Assembly: GCA_016870095.1 (NCBI GenBank)
Contig: VGCI01000002.1
Coordinates: forward strand, 1-64,000
Length of the DNA: 64,000 bases
Direction of reading: 5' to 3'
Origin: Alphaproteobacteria bacterium
GTDB taxonomy: Bacteria > Pseudomonadota > Alphaproteobacteria > Paracaedibacterales > VGCI01
The notes under the pieces were generated by a model that did not search any database, was not told where the DNA came from, and saw nothing but the letters and a program-made list of their open reading frames with translations. Of this stretch, positions 26,465 through 36,690 are shown one piece after another (within the stretch, counting starts at the first letter, position 1; each line of letters starts with the position of its first letter). Made by a program: the position numbers and the translations under genes.

Positions 26465-26924
26465 CCTCTTTTTCTACCTTTTTTACACCTATATTTGTTT
26501 TGTTATGTCTACCTAGTTATCTCTAGTCTTTTCTGCCAAAGATATTTTTCATATTCGCCTTTAAAATTCATTATAATCCTAAGCCGTAATTTCTATGGTT
26601 GAATGGAACATCAAGAAATCATAAAAATTGCCAAATATAATATAAATAAAATACTAAATTTTCTATACGTATTTTGCATAGTAATGAATAAATATAAGCT
26701 TACCAAAATTTTATATATGAAAATTTAAAATGGTGCAAGTCATTATATTAATGTTATAAAATTCAAAAATTTTATATATCTAAATAATAAAAAAATATGC
26801 AGATTATTTATTGGCAAAATAATTTAATTTTAATCTCTACTAATTACAATATTTCAATCCTAATTCAAGAATACACTCTTCCAGGTAGAAGATCCTTAGA
26901 GTTCAATCTTTCACTATTATATTT
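26465..26924. other. AT-rich spacer without recognised features
   Basis: About 460 bases of very AT-rich DNA with stop codons in all frames. I see no tRNA-like fold, no strong hairpin with T-tract and no gene remnant. Confidence 0.5.
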
Positions 26925-27550
26925 CCGGTCGCCCCCAAGCCTTTAAAATCTCGTTTAAATTCATAGAAAACTTGAACTCTGGGAGAACCTTCTAGACTTT
27001 TATGATAGGTTTAATAGTAGGAAATGTTGTGATTTGGCACGTTAGGTAACACATCTACAAGTAATTTTTATCCATAGTATTACGGTATATAATAAACTAC
27101 CAATCCCAAACCCTTGAATCAAAGCTGCTTGAAGCGCTATGCCATTATTCACTTCAATATAGTGACGATAGAAAAGATTTAAAGAGTGATATTTTATCAA
27201 TACGTTATGAGTTCTTTTAATTTATGAATCTTCCACCTTGCAGAGAGTCAACTTGTGATATTTCAGATCATCAAGTGTGTTCAGTAAAGAATGTTTTTTA
27301 AGTAGTAGGGAGAAGCATAAAATCTAAGATCACCATTCGAAAGATGGTGCTGGGCAATATTGAGATCAAAAAACAAAGAGGAGACTAATCCTGCATCTCC
27401 AGTCTGAAACTGAAAGGCATCCGTGATAAAAACAAATGTGAACTCAAGGTCGGGATATTTGAGACAAAGGGACACAAGGGGTTCAAAAATAAGTTTCATT
27501 GCTTCTGTGCCAGCGCAATCATCAGAATTTCTTTGGATTTTACTTTTCAT
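26925..27550 (-). pseudogene. LysR-type transcriptional regulator remnant
   Basis: The effector-binding domain of a LysR regulator survives in pieces on the minus strand. 27281-27550 gives EPLVSLCLKYPDLEFTFVFI and NGDLRFYASPYYLKN. After a frameshift come DDLKYHKLT, then (about 27070-27175) VNNGIALQAALIQGFGIGSL, and after another shift KLLVDVLPNVPNHNIS, a TAA, and TYHKSLEGSPRVQVFYEF. This is the LysR order of conserved segments. The DNA-binding N-terminus is absent. The gene is dead and lies between the island genes and tRNA-Thr. Confidence 0.65.
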
Positions 27551-27989
27551 AAGTTACTTCCAGAAGGATTCAGAGATAGACAGAGTAGCACATTATCGAT
27601 GTACCTTCAAAGACAGATTGCTAGAAAACAAATTCCCTCCAACCATCATTCCACTAATGCCAACTCACTTAAGAATAAACGGCTGTAAACGTGGTCAACT
27701 CAAATCATTTCTCTATAAAATCAAAAACCTTTAAACCGGTGAGACTATACGAAATCTTCCTAGCTATCATTTGTACTTTGATTGTGACGGCGATTCCATA
27801 GATAAGAGAAAATTTAGGAAATAATTGTGTTAAAAATCAAGATGTACTATCGACAACTTAACAACTTTATCATTGAAATTTATTTTTGAAGTTTTATTGC
27901 AAGTCTCTAAAATTTCACTAACTGCCGACAATTTGCCGACAATTTGTTTTTTGAAGATTTTTTAATTCCGCCTATCCACATTATTTCTA
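27551..27989. other. Intergenic DNA with a tandem repeat next to tRNA-Thr
   Basis: No gene is recognised. At 27923-27946 the 11-base word TGCCGACAATT occurs twice in tandem, about 45 bases outside the 3' end of tRNA-Thr. Such a repeat beside a tRNA 3' end could be an arm-type recombinase site or part of an att region, but no integrase gene and no second copy of the tRNA end are visible in the window. Confidence 0.35.
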
Positions 27990-28065
<76 letters not shown>

Positions 28066-28077
28066 AACTCTTCGAAA

Positions 28078-29061
28078 TTAGTCATATTTTATAGGAGCGT
28101 CAACGGACTTTTGAAGTGAAGTTGGCTGCGGTTTAGCACCTGCCCCGCCTTTCAGAGATGATTTGAATCGTTCCCACATTTGGGCTGAGCGTCTTTTTCG
28201 TTGGGGCACAAGATTTGTGCCCCACGTTTCTTTTAACAGTTCCGATTGATGATGAAGTTGGGCCATACGGGCACTGCTTGTACGCATTGGATAGGCCGTC
28301 TTGAGCCAATAGAAAAATGTGGCGGCCCCTCCCCAAATACCTTGATCTCTTTTTGAGGCCAATCGATTGCGGTTTAAAATCTTTGACTCAATTTCCCGTA
28401 GTTCAGCTTCAATTAATAATACTTCAATTTTAGCGGCTTGATAATCTTCACGATCTTGCGTCAAAGCTTGTCGATTTTCTAAAACTTGCATCAGCTTTGA
28501 CAATTGACCCGACCTTGTGGCTTTACTCAGCTCTCCTTGCACGACTGCCCGAGCTTTCAAGTTATGGTACTGTGTAATCAGGGGGACACATAGCTCAGCC
28601 ATCCAAAGGCACAAATTTGGCAATTCTTTAATTTTCATTTGGGTTTGAATACCCGCCAAAATTCTTAAAGTTGCCAGATTTTTTGTTTCTCGTTGAGGCT
28701 TCCCCATATCTCTCATGTCTAAAAAATTCATTTCCCGCCATCGACTCATTAAAAAGGCAGCTAAGTGACGATCAACGGGAAAAGAAGGCCGATTTGGTTG
28801 TGCGGCCACTTCCTCTAAAGCCAAAAGAGCTTCAGCGGGCGTTAAGACAGCGGCATGAATGAGCGACGGACTGAGACAGGTCAATTCGGGATTTAACTCA
28901 TAAAGACATCGCTCAATACCATATCCAATAGCTTCAGTTTCCTCAAACTTTCGAAGACTGGGGTCTTGATACAAAAACGTTGCCCAATTCGGTGCTAAGG
29001 CCTGATCCTTCTCGCCGTCCTTTACCATTGTAAACGCATTTGTTGTAATTTTATTGGTCAC
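28078..29061 (-). CDS. Conserved hypothetical cytoplasmic protein
   Basis: A 327-residue protein I do not recognise. It has no signal peptide or membrane segment. The middle (residues 180-235) is helical and charged and probably coiled (KLMQVLENRQALTQDREDYQ, IEAELREIESKILNR); the C-terminus is basic and proline-containing. The start is GTG 29061 with AAGGAG nine bases upstream. It lies 12 bases upstream of tRNA-Thr on the same strand, just outside the island. Codon use resembles the core genes to its right rather than the AT-rich island. Confidence 0.65.
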   Translation of the reverse strand: MTNKITTNAFTMVKDGEKDQALAPNWATFLYQDPSLRKFEETEAIGYGIERCLYELNPELTCLSPSLIHAAVLTPAEALLALEEVAAQPNRPSFPVDRHLAAFLMSRWREMNFLDMRDMGKPQRETKNLATLRILAGIQTQMKIKELPNLCLWMAELCVPLITQYHNLKARAVVQGELSKATRSGQLSKLMQVLENRQALTQDREDYQAAKIEVLLIEAELREIESKILNRNRLASKRDQGIWGGAATFFYWLKTAYPMRTSSARMAQLHHQSELLKETWGTNLVPQRKRRSAQMWERFKSSLKGGAGAKPQPTSLQKSVDAPIKYD

Positions 29062-29282
29062 GGTCTTGCTCCTTACCCCTATTCAAAACACTTCTTACCT
29101 TGATGGTGTGAGGAAAGTCCTTAAAGAAAGGTTAACAAACAACAGTCAAAAATTTGAAATGAACAGCTCAAGGGAAGTGCTTTTTAAGGGCTACCAAAAC
29201 CCTCTTCTCGCTCGAATATAACCGTTGAATTGATGGCAAACTTCTCTATACTACCTTTAAAATACGTCTCAAAAATTCAAAT

Positions 29283-31214
29283 GTGAAAAATAATGTTATG
29301 TCGCAATTCCTAATCTCCCGCACCCTTATTTTTATAGTTCTTATTCTCCCCTATTTTAGCACAATCCCCTCCCATGCCCGGTGGGCAACCTATGAAGACG
29401 CCTCAGCTGAAATCGAATTTCTTAATAGCGATATTGTGGTTGATAAAGATGGCAAAACCATAGAGACTGTAGAAAAACAGATCAAAATTCTAAAAGAATC
29501 AGGGCGTAATTCTTTTGGGGTGGAACGAATTCACTTTAACGAAAATATTGAAAAAATAGATATCATTGAAGCAAAAACCATCATAGATGGAAAAGAATTC
29601 ATAGTCCCCAAAAACATGATTGAGATTAAGCCATTAGCCAGTGAAATTAATGCCTTTGACCAACTCTTTCAAATATTTATTTCCTACCCACACATTAATG
29701 TTGGATCTCGCATTTATTTAAAATACAAAAACACAATCACCAAACAACCCCTCCGGAAATATTTTGCCGTAAAGTTTTATTACGGCAGCGGCACATATTG
29801 GAAAGAAGCGAGATTTACCGTCAAATCTGAATTGCCTTTCAAGATGATTATTAATGACCCTCACGATGAGCTAGTGGTCAAAGAGTACAAAGAGGGTCCC
29901 TATTACAATTTGAGGGTAACATCAAAAAAACCAACTTATCGAGAGCTAACAAATGAATCCACCAGCACGCAAATTCCGGAAAGTTTAAAAACATGGGTTG
30001 AACTTTCTACCTTTGACTCATTTGAAAAATTTGCCACGGCATTATCGAAAGATTACGAGGACGTGCTGCAGCAAAAATTACCGCCTTTGCAAGAATCAAT
30101 TCGACAAGAAGCAGCGAAAGTTACCCATCCAGTGGATCAAATCAACACAGTGACTTCTTTGTTAGCCGACAAAATTCGCTACATGGGCGACTGGCGTACC
30201 ATAGAAGGAAGGCTTTCTCCCCGCTCTTTAAAAACAGTTGCCGAAAGTGGTGTTGGCGATTGTAAGGATTTTTCAGCATCCACATGTGCCATTCTCAACG
30301 TTTTGGGTTATAAAGCAAAAGTGGCTATTGTTTTTCGAGGTTTAGCGTACCTAACTCCAGAAAAATCACTTCCCAGCTTTTTAAACACTAATCATGCGAT
30401 TGTAAAAGCTATCGATAAGTCCGGAAAAATATATTGGATTGATCCCACGAATTTTACCAGTATGGCTGATGGCATTTATCCAGATATTGCCGAAAGACCT
30501 GCCCTCGTCTTAGATTCTAAAAACTCGTCTTATGAGCAGATTCCCCCTATTGATGCGAATCATTCAAAAATCATCTCTGAAGATATAATCGAGATTAAAG
30601 ATGGAGACATATTAAGTGATACAGGTTTCATGGAATTTTTTGGGGAGCAAGCCATTGACTCTACGGGAGCGGGATTAAGTTTTTCTCTTCAATCAATCGA
30701 GGAAGCCCTTGTAAAAGAGCTTACGGGAGAAACAACCCCCATAAAGAAGAAAATTAGCATCCCGCCTCTCAACTCACGATTTGTTAAAAACTTTAAAATT
30801 GATTATGCTTTCGAGCAAGATCACAGTTTACTTTTGACGAATGAGGGACTTGGCTTTTTATTAAAAGCCTCCTGGGCGCATATGTTCTTGGATACGTCTC
30901 CCTCCCAGATTGGAACCTTATTTGTTAGTTCCCCCCTCACCCTCATCAAAAAAGCGTTCATTAAAAATATGAAAGCCAAACAAGTCGAAGTCTTAAATTT
31001 TCAATTTAAATCTCCCTGGTTAGAAGCTAAACGGGAGTTTCGGGTCAATTCAGATGGCATTGAACTAAAGGAACAAGTCTCCATTCTGAAAAGTTTTATA
31101 ACAGCTGATGATATAAAATCAAAACAATACAAAGACTTGAAAGACTTTCTGAAAAAGTATTGTCGCAGATCAGCCATGATCATGACAAAAATTGATTCCA
31201 AAAAAATCAATTAA
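29283..31214 (+). CDS. Exported DUF3857 and transglutaminase-like protein
   Basis: A 643-residue exported protein. A signal peptide (residues 1-31) ends near SHARW. Residues 50-230 form a DUF3857 domain and residues 270-395 a transglutaminase-like (papain-fold) domain with the triad Cys in GVGDCKDFSA (about residue 325), His in NTNHAIVKA (about 370) and Asp in YWIDPTN (about 385). The rest is a beta-rich C-terminal region. These proteins are usually periplasmic or surface proteins in bacteria; the substrate is unknown. All three catalytic residues are present, so it may be active. It precedes pntAA by about 70 bases but probably belongs to its own transcript. Confidence 0.8.
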   Translation: MKNNVMSQFLISRTLIFIVLILPYFSTIPSHARWATYEDASAEIEFLNSDIVVDKDGKTIETVEKQIKILKESGRNSFGVERIHFNENIEKIDIIEAKTIIDGKEFIVPKNMIEIKPLASEINAFDQLFQIFISYPHINVGSRIYLKYKNTITKQPLRKYFAVKFYYGSGTYWKEARFTVKSELPFKMIINDPHDELVVKEYKEGPYYNLRVTSKKPTYRELTNESTSTQIPESLKTWVELSTFDSFEKFATALSKDYEDVLQQKLPPLQESIRQEAAKVTHPVDQINTVTSLLADKIRYMGDWRTIEGRLSPRSLKTVAESGVGDCKDFSASTCAILNVLGYKAKVAIVFRGLAYLTPEKSLPSFLNTNHAIVKAIDKSGKIYWIDPTNFTSMADGIYPDIAERPALVLDSKNSSYEQIPPIDANHSKIISEDIIEIKDGDILSDTGFMEFFGEQAIDSTGAGLSFSLQSIEEALVKELTGETTPIKKKISIPPLNSRFVKNFKIDYAFEQDHSLLLTNEGLGFLLKASWAHMFLDTSPSQIGTLFVSSPLTLIKKAFIKNMKAKQVEVLNFQFKSPWLEAKREFRVNSDGIELKEQVSILKSFITADDIKSKQYKDLKDFLKKYCRRSAMIMTKIDSKKIN

Positions 31215-31287
31215 TCCCCCCTCGTCAGGGATAGGTAAGATATGGTAGGTTTCTAAAAAAGTTATATTTCTAACGTAGAGGATGATT

Positions 31288-32436
31288 ATGAAAATTGTTG
31301 CGCCCAGAGAATCTGCCGACTTTGAGTCTCGTGTAGCAATTACACCAGAAATTTGCAAAAAATTGATTGATTTAGGGCATGAAATTGTCCTGGAAAAAGC
31401 GGCGGGCGTTGCAGCGGGTATGCCCGATACTCTTTATGAAGCTGTCGGTTGTCAAATTGCGAAAGATTCGAAGTCCCTCTATCAAGGTGCTGATATTGTA
31501 GTGCGCGTAAATCCTCCTGTAGGAACAGAAATTACAAGCCTTCCTAAAGACAGTATTTTGATTGGAATGCTAAAGCCACATGGCAATGAGAAGCTGGCCC
31601 AAGAATTGGCAAAGAAAAAAATATCCGCATTTGCTTTGGAATTAATTCCTCGTATTTCAAGAGCACAAGGCATGGATGTATTGTCATCACAAAGTAACCT
31701 TGCCGGTTATAAGGCCGTTGTTGATGCGGCAGCCGCTTTTGGGCGCGCTATGCCGATGATGATGACGGCGGCAGGAATGATCCCCCCAGCGCGGGTTCTC
31801 ATATTAGGTGCGGGGGTTGCGGGCTTACAAGCTATTGCCACTGCGCGACGGTTAGGGGGTATCGTTTCCGCATTTGATGTTCGTCCAGCTGTAAAAGAAC
31901 AAGTTGAAAGCTTAGGAGCCACATTTGTCGAAGTTGAATCTACTGAAAGTGGCGATGGCACAGGTGGCTACGCAAAAGAAATGAGTGCTGACTATAAGAA
32001 ACGCCAACAAATGAAGCTTGAAGAAGTTATGCGTCAACAAGATATTGTGATTACAACCGCACTTATTCCGGGCAAACCAGCTCCTCTTTTAATTACAGAA
32101 AAAATGGTCAAAGAAATGAAGGCAGGATCTGTTATTGTCGATTTAGCTGTTGAATCTGGAGGAAATTGCGCCTATTCACAACTGGGCAAAGTTGTTGAAA
32201 AGAATGGTGTCAAAATTCTTGGGTATTCGAATTTCCCAAGCCGTATTCCCTATGATGCAAGTCAAGTCTACGCTCGCAATGTCTTGAACTTTTTAAAATT
32301 ACTTTTAGAGTCAAGCGGCAAGTCTCTAGCAATCGATTGGAATGATGAAATAATTAAAGGGGCAACTTTGTGCCATGCTGGCGCTGTCGTTCACCCTATA
32401 GTCAAGCCGAGCCCAAAAGCAGCAAAAGGAGCTTAA
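31288..32436 (+). CDS. pntAA: NAD(P) transhydrogenase subunit alpha 1 (PntAA)
   Basis: About 382 residues, the NAD(H)-binding dI component of proton-translocating transhydrogenase, which makes NADPH from NADH using the proton gradient. It has the N-terminal KIVAPRE...RVAITPE segment, the nucleotide loop [20 protein letters not shown] followed by FDVRP, and [16 protein letters not shown] 31288 is preferred (GTAGAGG six bases upstream) over ATG 31282. It is separate from the membrane part, the three-subunit form known from Rhodospirillum rubrum. Two bases separate the genes pntAA and pntAB. Confidence 0.95.
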   Translation: MKIVAPRESADFESRVAITPEICKKLIDLGHEIVLEKAAGVAAGMPDTLYEAVGCQIAKDSKSLYQGADIVVRVNPPVGTEITSLPKDSILIGMLKPHGNEKLAQELAKKKISAFALELIPRISRAQGMDVLSSQSNLAGYKAVVDAAAAFGRAMPMMMTAAGMIPPARVLILGAGVAGLQAIATARRLGGIVSAFDVRPAVKEQVESLGATFVEVESTESGDGTGGYAKEMSADYKKRQQMKLEEVMRQQDIVITTALIPGKPAPLLITEKMVKEMKAGSVIVDLAVESGGNCAYSQLGKVVEKNGVKILGYSNFPSRIPYDASQVYARNVLNFLKLLLESSGKSLAIDWNDEIIKGATLCHAGAVVHPIVKPSPKAAKGA

Positions 32437-32437
32437 G

Positions 32438-32848
32438 ATGGAAATGAAGGATATTATTGAAAAAGCAGGAAAGATTCAAGAATCTGCTCAAACTTTACTT
32501 GATGACGCGGGCGCCTTACGTGCGACAGCTAAGATTGCACTTGAAAAGACACCTATCGGTGCGGATGTAGATCCATTCATCCTGGGTCTAACTGTATTTT
32601 TGCTTGCTTGTTTTGTGGGCTATTACGTCGTTTGGAAGGTAACCCCTGCTCTTCATTCGCCTCTCATGTCTGTAACCAATGCCATTTCTAGCGTTATCAT
32701 CGTAGGAGCCTTGCTTGCTGCGGGACCAAGCACAGGCGGCATTGCGACAACTTTTGGGTTTTTGGCCGTTATTCTCGCTTCAATCAACATCTTTGGTGGT
32801 TTTATTGTCACACAAAGAATGTTGGCGATGTTTTCAAAAAATAAATAA
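32438..32848 (+). CDS. pntAB: NAD(P) transhydrogenase subunit alpha 2 (PntAB)
   Basis: A 136-residue membrane subunit with about four transmembrane helices, carrying the short dII part of the transhydrogenase ([60 protein letters not shown]). The [13 protein letters not shown] segment is a family signature. It lies inside the pnt operon between the two large subunits. Confidence 0.93.
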   Translation: MEMKDIIEKAGKIQESAQTLLDDAGALRATAKIALEKTPIGADVDPFILGLTVFLLACFVGYYVVWKVTPALHSPLMSVTNAISSVIIVGALLAAGPSTGGIATTFGFLAVILASINIFGGFIVTQRMLAMFSKNK

Positions 32849-32859
32849 GGAGCACAATT

Positions 32860-34254
32860 GTGTCTGCGAATATGTCATCATTTTTATATCTTATCTCAGC
32901 GGTCTCTTTCATTATGGCTTTGCGAGGCTTATCGTCAGCGGCGACATCCCGCCTGGGCAATCTCTATGGCATATTTGGAATGACCGTCGCCATCTTAACG
33001 ACTCTCTTAACGCCTCACATTTCCCGATATGGCATCATTTTGTTAGCCATTGCCATTGGGGGAGGTATTGGGGCGACGATTGCTCGAAAAATTCGCATGA
33101 CCGCTTTACCTCAACTGGTAGCAGGGTTTCATAGTCTTGTTGGATTGGCAGCTGTTCTTGTTGCCGCTGCTGCCCTTTATGCACCTGACGCCTACGGAAT
33201 TGGAAAGATTGGTTTCATTAAAGGTTCTAGCCTTTTTGAAATGGGTCTAGGCAGCGCAATTGGCGCCATAACATTTACCGGTTCTTTGGTTGCCTTTGGA
33301 AAATTGCAGGCCCTCATTAGCGGCAAACCATTAACTTTTAATGGTCAACATCTTCTTAATGCTACTTTAGGGGGAGCGATTGTCTTTTTGCTCATTGTCT
33401 TTTTATTGACAGAATCACACTTCATTTTTTGGCTGTTAACCACCGTTGCTTTAACATTAGGATTTCTATTAATTCTACCCATCGGCGGAGCGGACATGCC
33501 CGTTGTCATATCCATGCTAAACTCCTATTCAGGATGGGCAGCAGCTGGAATTGGTTTTACCTTAAGCAATAATTTATTGATTATCACAGGCGCACTTGTG
33601 GGTGCTTCCGGTGCAATCTTGAGTTACATAATGTGTAAAGGAATGAATCGCTCCATTTTCAACGTCATTCTTGGAGGTTTTGGTACAGATTCCGCATCGA
33701 CAACATCTGGCGCCAGTGACGCTCCTGACCGCCCTGTAAAAGTCAGTAGTGGTGAAGATGCGGCCTTCATTCTCGCTAATGCCCAATCCGTTATCATAGT
33801 CCCCGGCTATGGTATGGCCGTTGCTCAAGCTCAACATGCTTTGCGCGAAATGTGTGATCTTTTGAAAAAGAAAGGTATTAAAATTAAATATGCTATACAT
33901 CCTGTTGCGGGCCGTATGCCGGGCCACATGAATGTTCTTTTAGCAGAAGCAAATGTACCTTACGAAGAAGTTCATGAACTTGAAGAAATTAATAATGATT
34001 TCGCAATGGCTGATGTTGCATTTGTTATTGGGGCCAACGATATTACAAACCCTGCAGCCAAAACAGATTCCTCATCCCCTATTTATGGCATGCCCATTTT
34101 AGATGTTGAAAAAGCGAAGACAGTCTTATTTGTCAAACGGTCTCTGGCTTCGGGGTATGCAGGAGTCGATAATGACCTTTTTTATCGCGACAATACTTTT
34201 ATGGTACTTGGCGACGCCAAAAAAGTTTGCGAAGATATTACTAAAGGTCTTTAG
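32860..34254 (+). CDS. pntB: NAD(P) transhydrogenase subunit beta (PntB)
   Basis: A 464-residue subunit with eight to nine transmembrane helices followed by the cytoplasmic NADP(H)-binding dIII domain (VIIVPGYGMAVAQAQHALRE, HPVAGRMPGHMNVLLAEANV, VIGANDITNPAAK, RSLASGYAGVDN), all strongly conserved. The start is GTG 32860 with AAGGAG upstream. It completes the membrane enzyme with PntAA and PntAB. Confidence 0.95.
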   Translation: MSANMSSFLYLISAVSFIMALRGLSSAATSRLGNLYGIFGMTVAILTTLLTPHISRYGIILLAIAIGGGIGATIARKIRMTALPQLVAGFHSLVGLAAVLVAAAALYAPDAYGIGKIGFIKGSSLFEMGLGSAIGAITFTGSLVAFGKLQALISGKPLTFNGQHLLNATLGGAIVFLLIVFLLTESHFIFWLLTTVALTLGFLLILPIGGADMPVVISMLNSYSGWAAAGIGFTLSNNLLIITGALVGASGAILSYIMCKGMNRSIFNVILGGFGTDSASTTSGASDAPDRPVKVSSGEDAAFILANAQSVIIVPGYGMAVAQAQHALREMCDLLKKKGIKIKYAIHPVAGRMPGHMNVLLAEANVPYEEVHELEEINNDFAMADVAFVIGANDITNPAAKTDSSSPIYGMPILDVEKAKTVLFVKRSLASGYAGVDNDLFYRDNTFMVLGDAKKVCEDITKGL

Positions 34255-34280
34255 AAAATTCTTCAAGGAGTCGGTTCCCA

Positions 34281-34883
34281 ATGTATGTTAACCCTATTTT
34301 AATAGACGTACCCGAATCTATTGAAACATCCAGGCTTCTTTTAAAAGTACCAAAAGCAGGATATGGGAAAAATCTTCATGAAGCGATAATTGATGGGTAT
34401 GATGATGGAATAAAGTGGCTGAATTGGCCCAAAACGCCACCCACTATTGAAGAGGTCGAAAAGGATTGTCGAAAACACCACTCAGAATTCATTTTAAGAG
34501 ATTTTATTCGTTACCTGCTTGTCGAAAAAGATACAAATCGTATTGTGGGAAGATGTGCACTCCCGGCCGTATATGCACTTTGGGAAATTCCTCAATTTGC
34601 TATTAGTTATTTTGTGCGCAAAAGTGCACGCAATCAAGGTTATGCAAAAGAAGCCATCCATGCTTTAACCCTTTTAACATTTCAGAATTTGCGAGCAAAA
34701 AAAGTTGAAATTGTTTGTGATGCCGATAATATTGCAAGCCAGAAAGTGCCCCAAGACCTGGGTTATCTTTTAGAATATTCTAAAAAAGGGGGCTGGCCAA
34801 AATTAGGGGGACAACTTGCTGACTTGCAGATTTATTCCTTATTTTCCGAAGAAGCTTTGCCTAAATGGGAAGTTAAATGGTAA
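34281..34883 (+). CDS. GNAT-family N-acetyltransferase (RimJ/RimL-like)
   Basis: A 200-residue GNAT enzyme. It opens with the IETSRLLLKVP start typical of RimJ/RimL-type acetyltransferases; IVGRCALPAVYA is the central strand, ISYFVRKSARNQGYAKEAIH contains the acetyl-CoA loop, and VEIVCDADNIASQKVPQDLG is the C-terminal motif. The substrate cannot be read from the sequence. AAGGAG lies ten bases before the start. It overlaps the next gene by seven bases. Confidence 0.82.
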   Translation: MYVNPILIDVPESIETSRLLLKVPKAGYGKNLHEAIIDGYDDGIKWLNWPKTPPTIEEVEKDCRKHHSEFILRDFIRYLLVEKDTNRIVGRCALPAVYALWEIPQFAISYFVRKSARNQGYAKEAIHALTLLTFQNLRAKKVEIVCDADNIASQKVPQDLGYLLEYSKKGGWPKLGGQLADLQIYSLFSEEALPKWEVKW

Positions 34884-36055
34884 TTTTCGTTCGGGGTCTT
34901 GTTTTTTTACTTTATTGCATAACATCAAACCCTGCGCATTCTGCAATAACGGTTCCTATTGATTCTATTTTACCCAAGTTTGAATCTCTTATCCACAAGT
35001 CAATGAATGCTAAAAAAATTCCCGGTTTGGCTGTTGCTATCGTTCATAAGGGCAAAATTATCTATATTAAAGGTTTTGGTATCCGCACAGTTGGAAAGTC
35101 TGAAGGAGTTGACCAACAAACACTTTTCCAATTGGGGTCAGTTTCCAAAGCAATTTCTTCAACATTGATTGCTATCTTAGCAAAAGAGCAAGTCCTCAAC
35201 TTAGAACACCCCATCGACTGTTTGCCCGGAAGAACATTACGCCATGTATTAAGCCATACGACGGGTATCACTTCTGGTGGGTTTAACAGATTAATTGAAC
35301 AAGGTATGTCTCCTGCCCAATCCATTGAAAAAATTAAACTCATGAATGTTGAAGATCCTCCGGGAACTAAGTTTATTTATCACAATGTTGTCTACAATCT
35401 TTTAACAAATGTTATTGAACAAGTGGTCGGAACATCTTTTGAAGCGACATTACAATCTAAGCTATTCCATCCCCTTAACATGACGCGCACCTCTTCAACA
35501 TGGGAAGCTTTTATCGCACAAGAAAATCGCGCCTCTCCTCACGTTTTTACAAGTTTGGCGACTAAAAAATCCAAAAAGGGTAAGAGAAAAGAGAAAAAGA
35601 TTTTGACGAAAAGTACTGTCCAAAAAGTCCCGTACCGCAAAGAATATACAAATTTTCCAGCTGCCGGAGGATTTAGTAGCAGCATCCATGATATGGCCCA
35701 ATTCTTATGTGCCGTTATGGGCAGCCGACCGGACATCATTAGCCAGAACGATTTGAAAGATTTTATTCAACCTACCATTCATACACCCGATCAATGGCAG
35801 CGTTCACAAAAGCACCGAGATCGAATTTCCAAAACAGAATATGGTTTAGGCTGGCGACATTTAATTTTTGCGGATTATCCTTTAGTATTTCATGGCGGGT
35901 GGATTCGCGGATTTTGTAGCACCTTGGCTTTTCTACCCGAGCAGCAACTTGGTATTGTTATTTTACAAAATGCAGAGTCTTCTCTGGCCTATAATTTATC
36001 TATGCAATTTTTTGACTGGGCCTTAGGATTACCTCAAAAAGAATGGATTAAGTAA
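34877..36055 (+). CDS. Exported serine hydrolase of the class C beta-lactamase family
   Basis: A 392-residue exported serine hydrolase. A signal peptide ends near NPAHSA (residue 22). The active-site SxxK is GSVSKAISS, the YxN motif YHNVVYNLL, and the third motif HGGWIRGFCS, so it belongs to the beta-lactamase/esterase/DD-peptidase superfamily and has all catalytic residues. A lysine-rich insertion near residue 230 (KKSKKGKRKEKK) is unusual for the family. Esterase or peptidase activity is more likely than antibiotic hydrolysis. It lies five bases from plsY. Confidence 0.82.
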   Translation: MVIFVRGLVFLLYCITSNPAHSAITVPIDSILPKFESLIHKSMNAKKIPGLAVAIVHKGKIIYIKGFGIRTVGKSEGVDQQTLFQLGSVSKAISSTLIAILAKEQVLNLEHPIDCLPGRTLRHVLSHTTGITSGGFNRLIEQGMSPAQSIEKIKLMNVEDPPGTKFIYHNVVYNLLTNVIEQVVGTSFEATLQSKLFHPLNMTRTSSTWEAFIAQENRASPHVFTSLATKKSKKGKRKEKKILTKSTVQKVPYRKEYTNFPAAGGFSSSIHDMAQFLCAVMGSRPDIISQNDLKDFIQPTIHTPDQWQRSQKHRDRISKTEYGLGWRHLIFADYPLVFHGGWIRGFCSTLAFLPEQQLGIVILQNAESSLAYNLSMQFFDWALGLPQKEWIK

Positions 36056-36059
36056 AATT

Positions 36060-36647
36060 ATGAAATATCTCTTTATTCTCGTTAGTTATTTCTCAGGTTC
36101 TATCCCTTACGGATTAATTCTTACTAAAATTTTCCGGGGCGTAGACATAAGAAAAATTGGGTCCGGCAATATAGGTACAACCAACGTCTTACGAACGGGC
36201 CATAAAGGCATAGCGGCAGCAACTTTATTTTGTGATTTTTTTAAAGGATTTTTGCCCGTTTATCTTGCATCGAAGTTAGGTATTGAAGGTAGTTCTTTGC
36301 TTTTCATCGCCTATGCAGCAGTCCTTGGACATGTATTTCCCATCTGGCTCAAGTATCAAGGTGGAAAAGGTGTTGCGACTTCTTTGGGCGTTTTTTGGGC
36401 TTTATCACTGCCTTTGGGAATATTTTCAATACTCACATGGCTCATTATTACCCGATTCGTAAAAATCTCATCATTATCTTCATTGTGTATGTTTGTAATG
36501 GCTCCGCTTTTTGCAGCATTAGCAGTCTCATACCCGATCGCCCTTTTTTGCCTAGCAATTACTCTTCTTATTTGTTGGACTCACCGATCCAACATCCAAC
36601 GATTAATCTCAGGAGAGGAAAAGGAAATAAAGATTATCACTGACTAA
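36060..36647 (+). CDS. plsY: Glycerol-3-phosphate acyltransferase PlsY
   Basis: A 195-residue membrane enzyme that adds an acyl group from acyl-phosphate to glycerol-3-phosphate, the first step of phospholipid synthesis. All three signature motifs are present: GSIPYGLILTK, GSGNIGTTNVLRTG and YQGGKGVATSLGV. Five transmembrane helices are expected. Length is normal. It is the last gene of the run that starts with pntAA or with the GNAT gene. Confidence 0.95.
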   Translation: MKYLFILVSYFSGSIPYGLILTKIFRGVDIRKIGSGNIGTTNVLRTGHKGIAAATLFCDFFKGFLPVYLASKLGIEGSSLLFIAYAAVLGHVFPIWLKYQGGKGVATSLGVFWALSLPLGIFSILTWLIITRFVKISSLSSLCMFVMAPLFAALAVSYPIALFCLAITLLICWTHRSNIQRLISGEEKEIKIITD

Positions 36648-36690
36648 ACATGTTTCTTAGATATGAGGTTGAATGAAAGGAAAAATTATA

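Noticed and set aside
27423-27734. A plus-strand frame of 103 codons
   Set aside because: It is antisense to the recognisable LysR remnant and has no start site.
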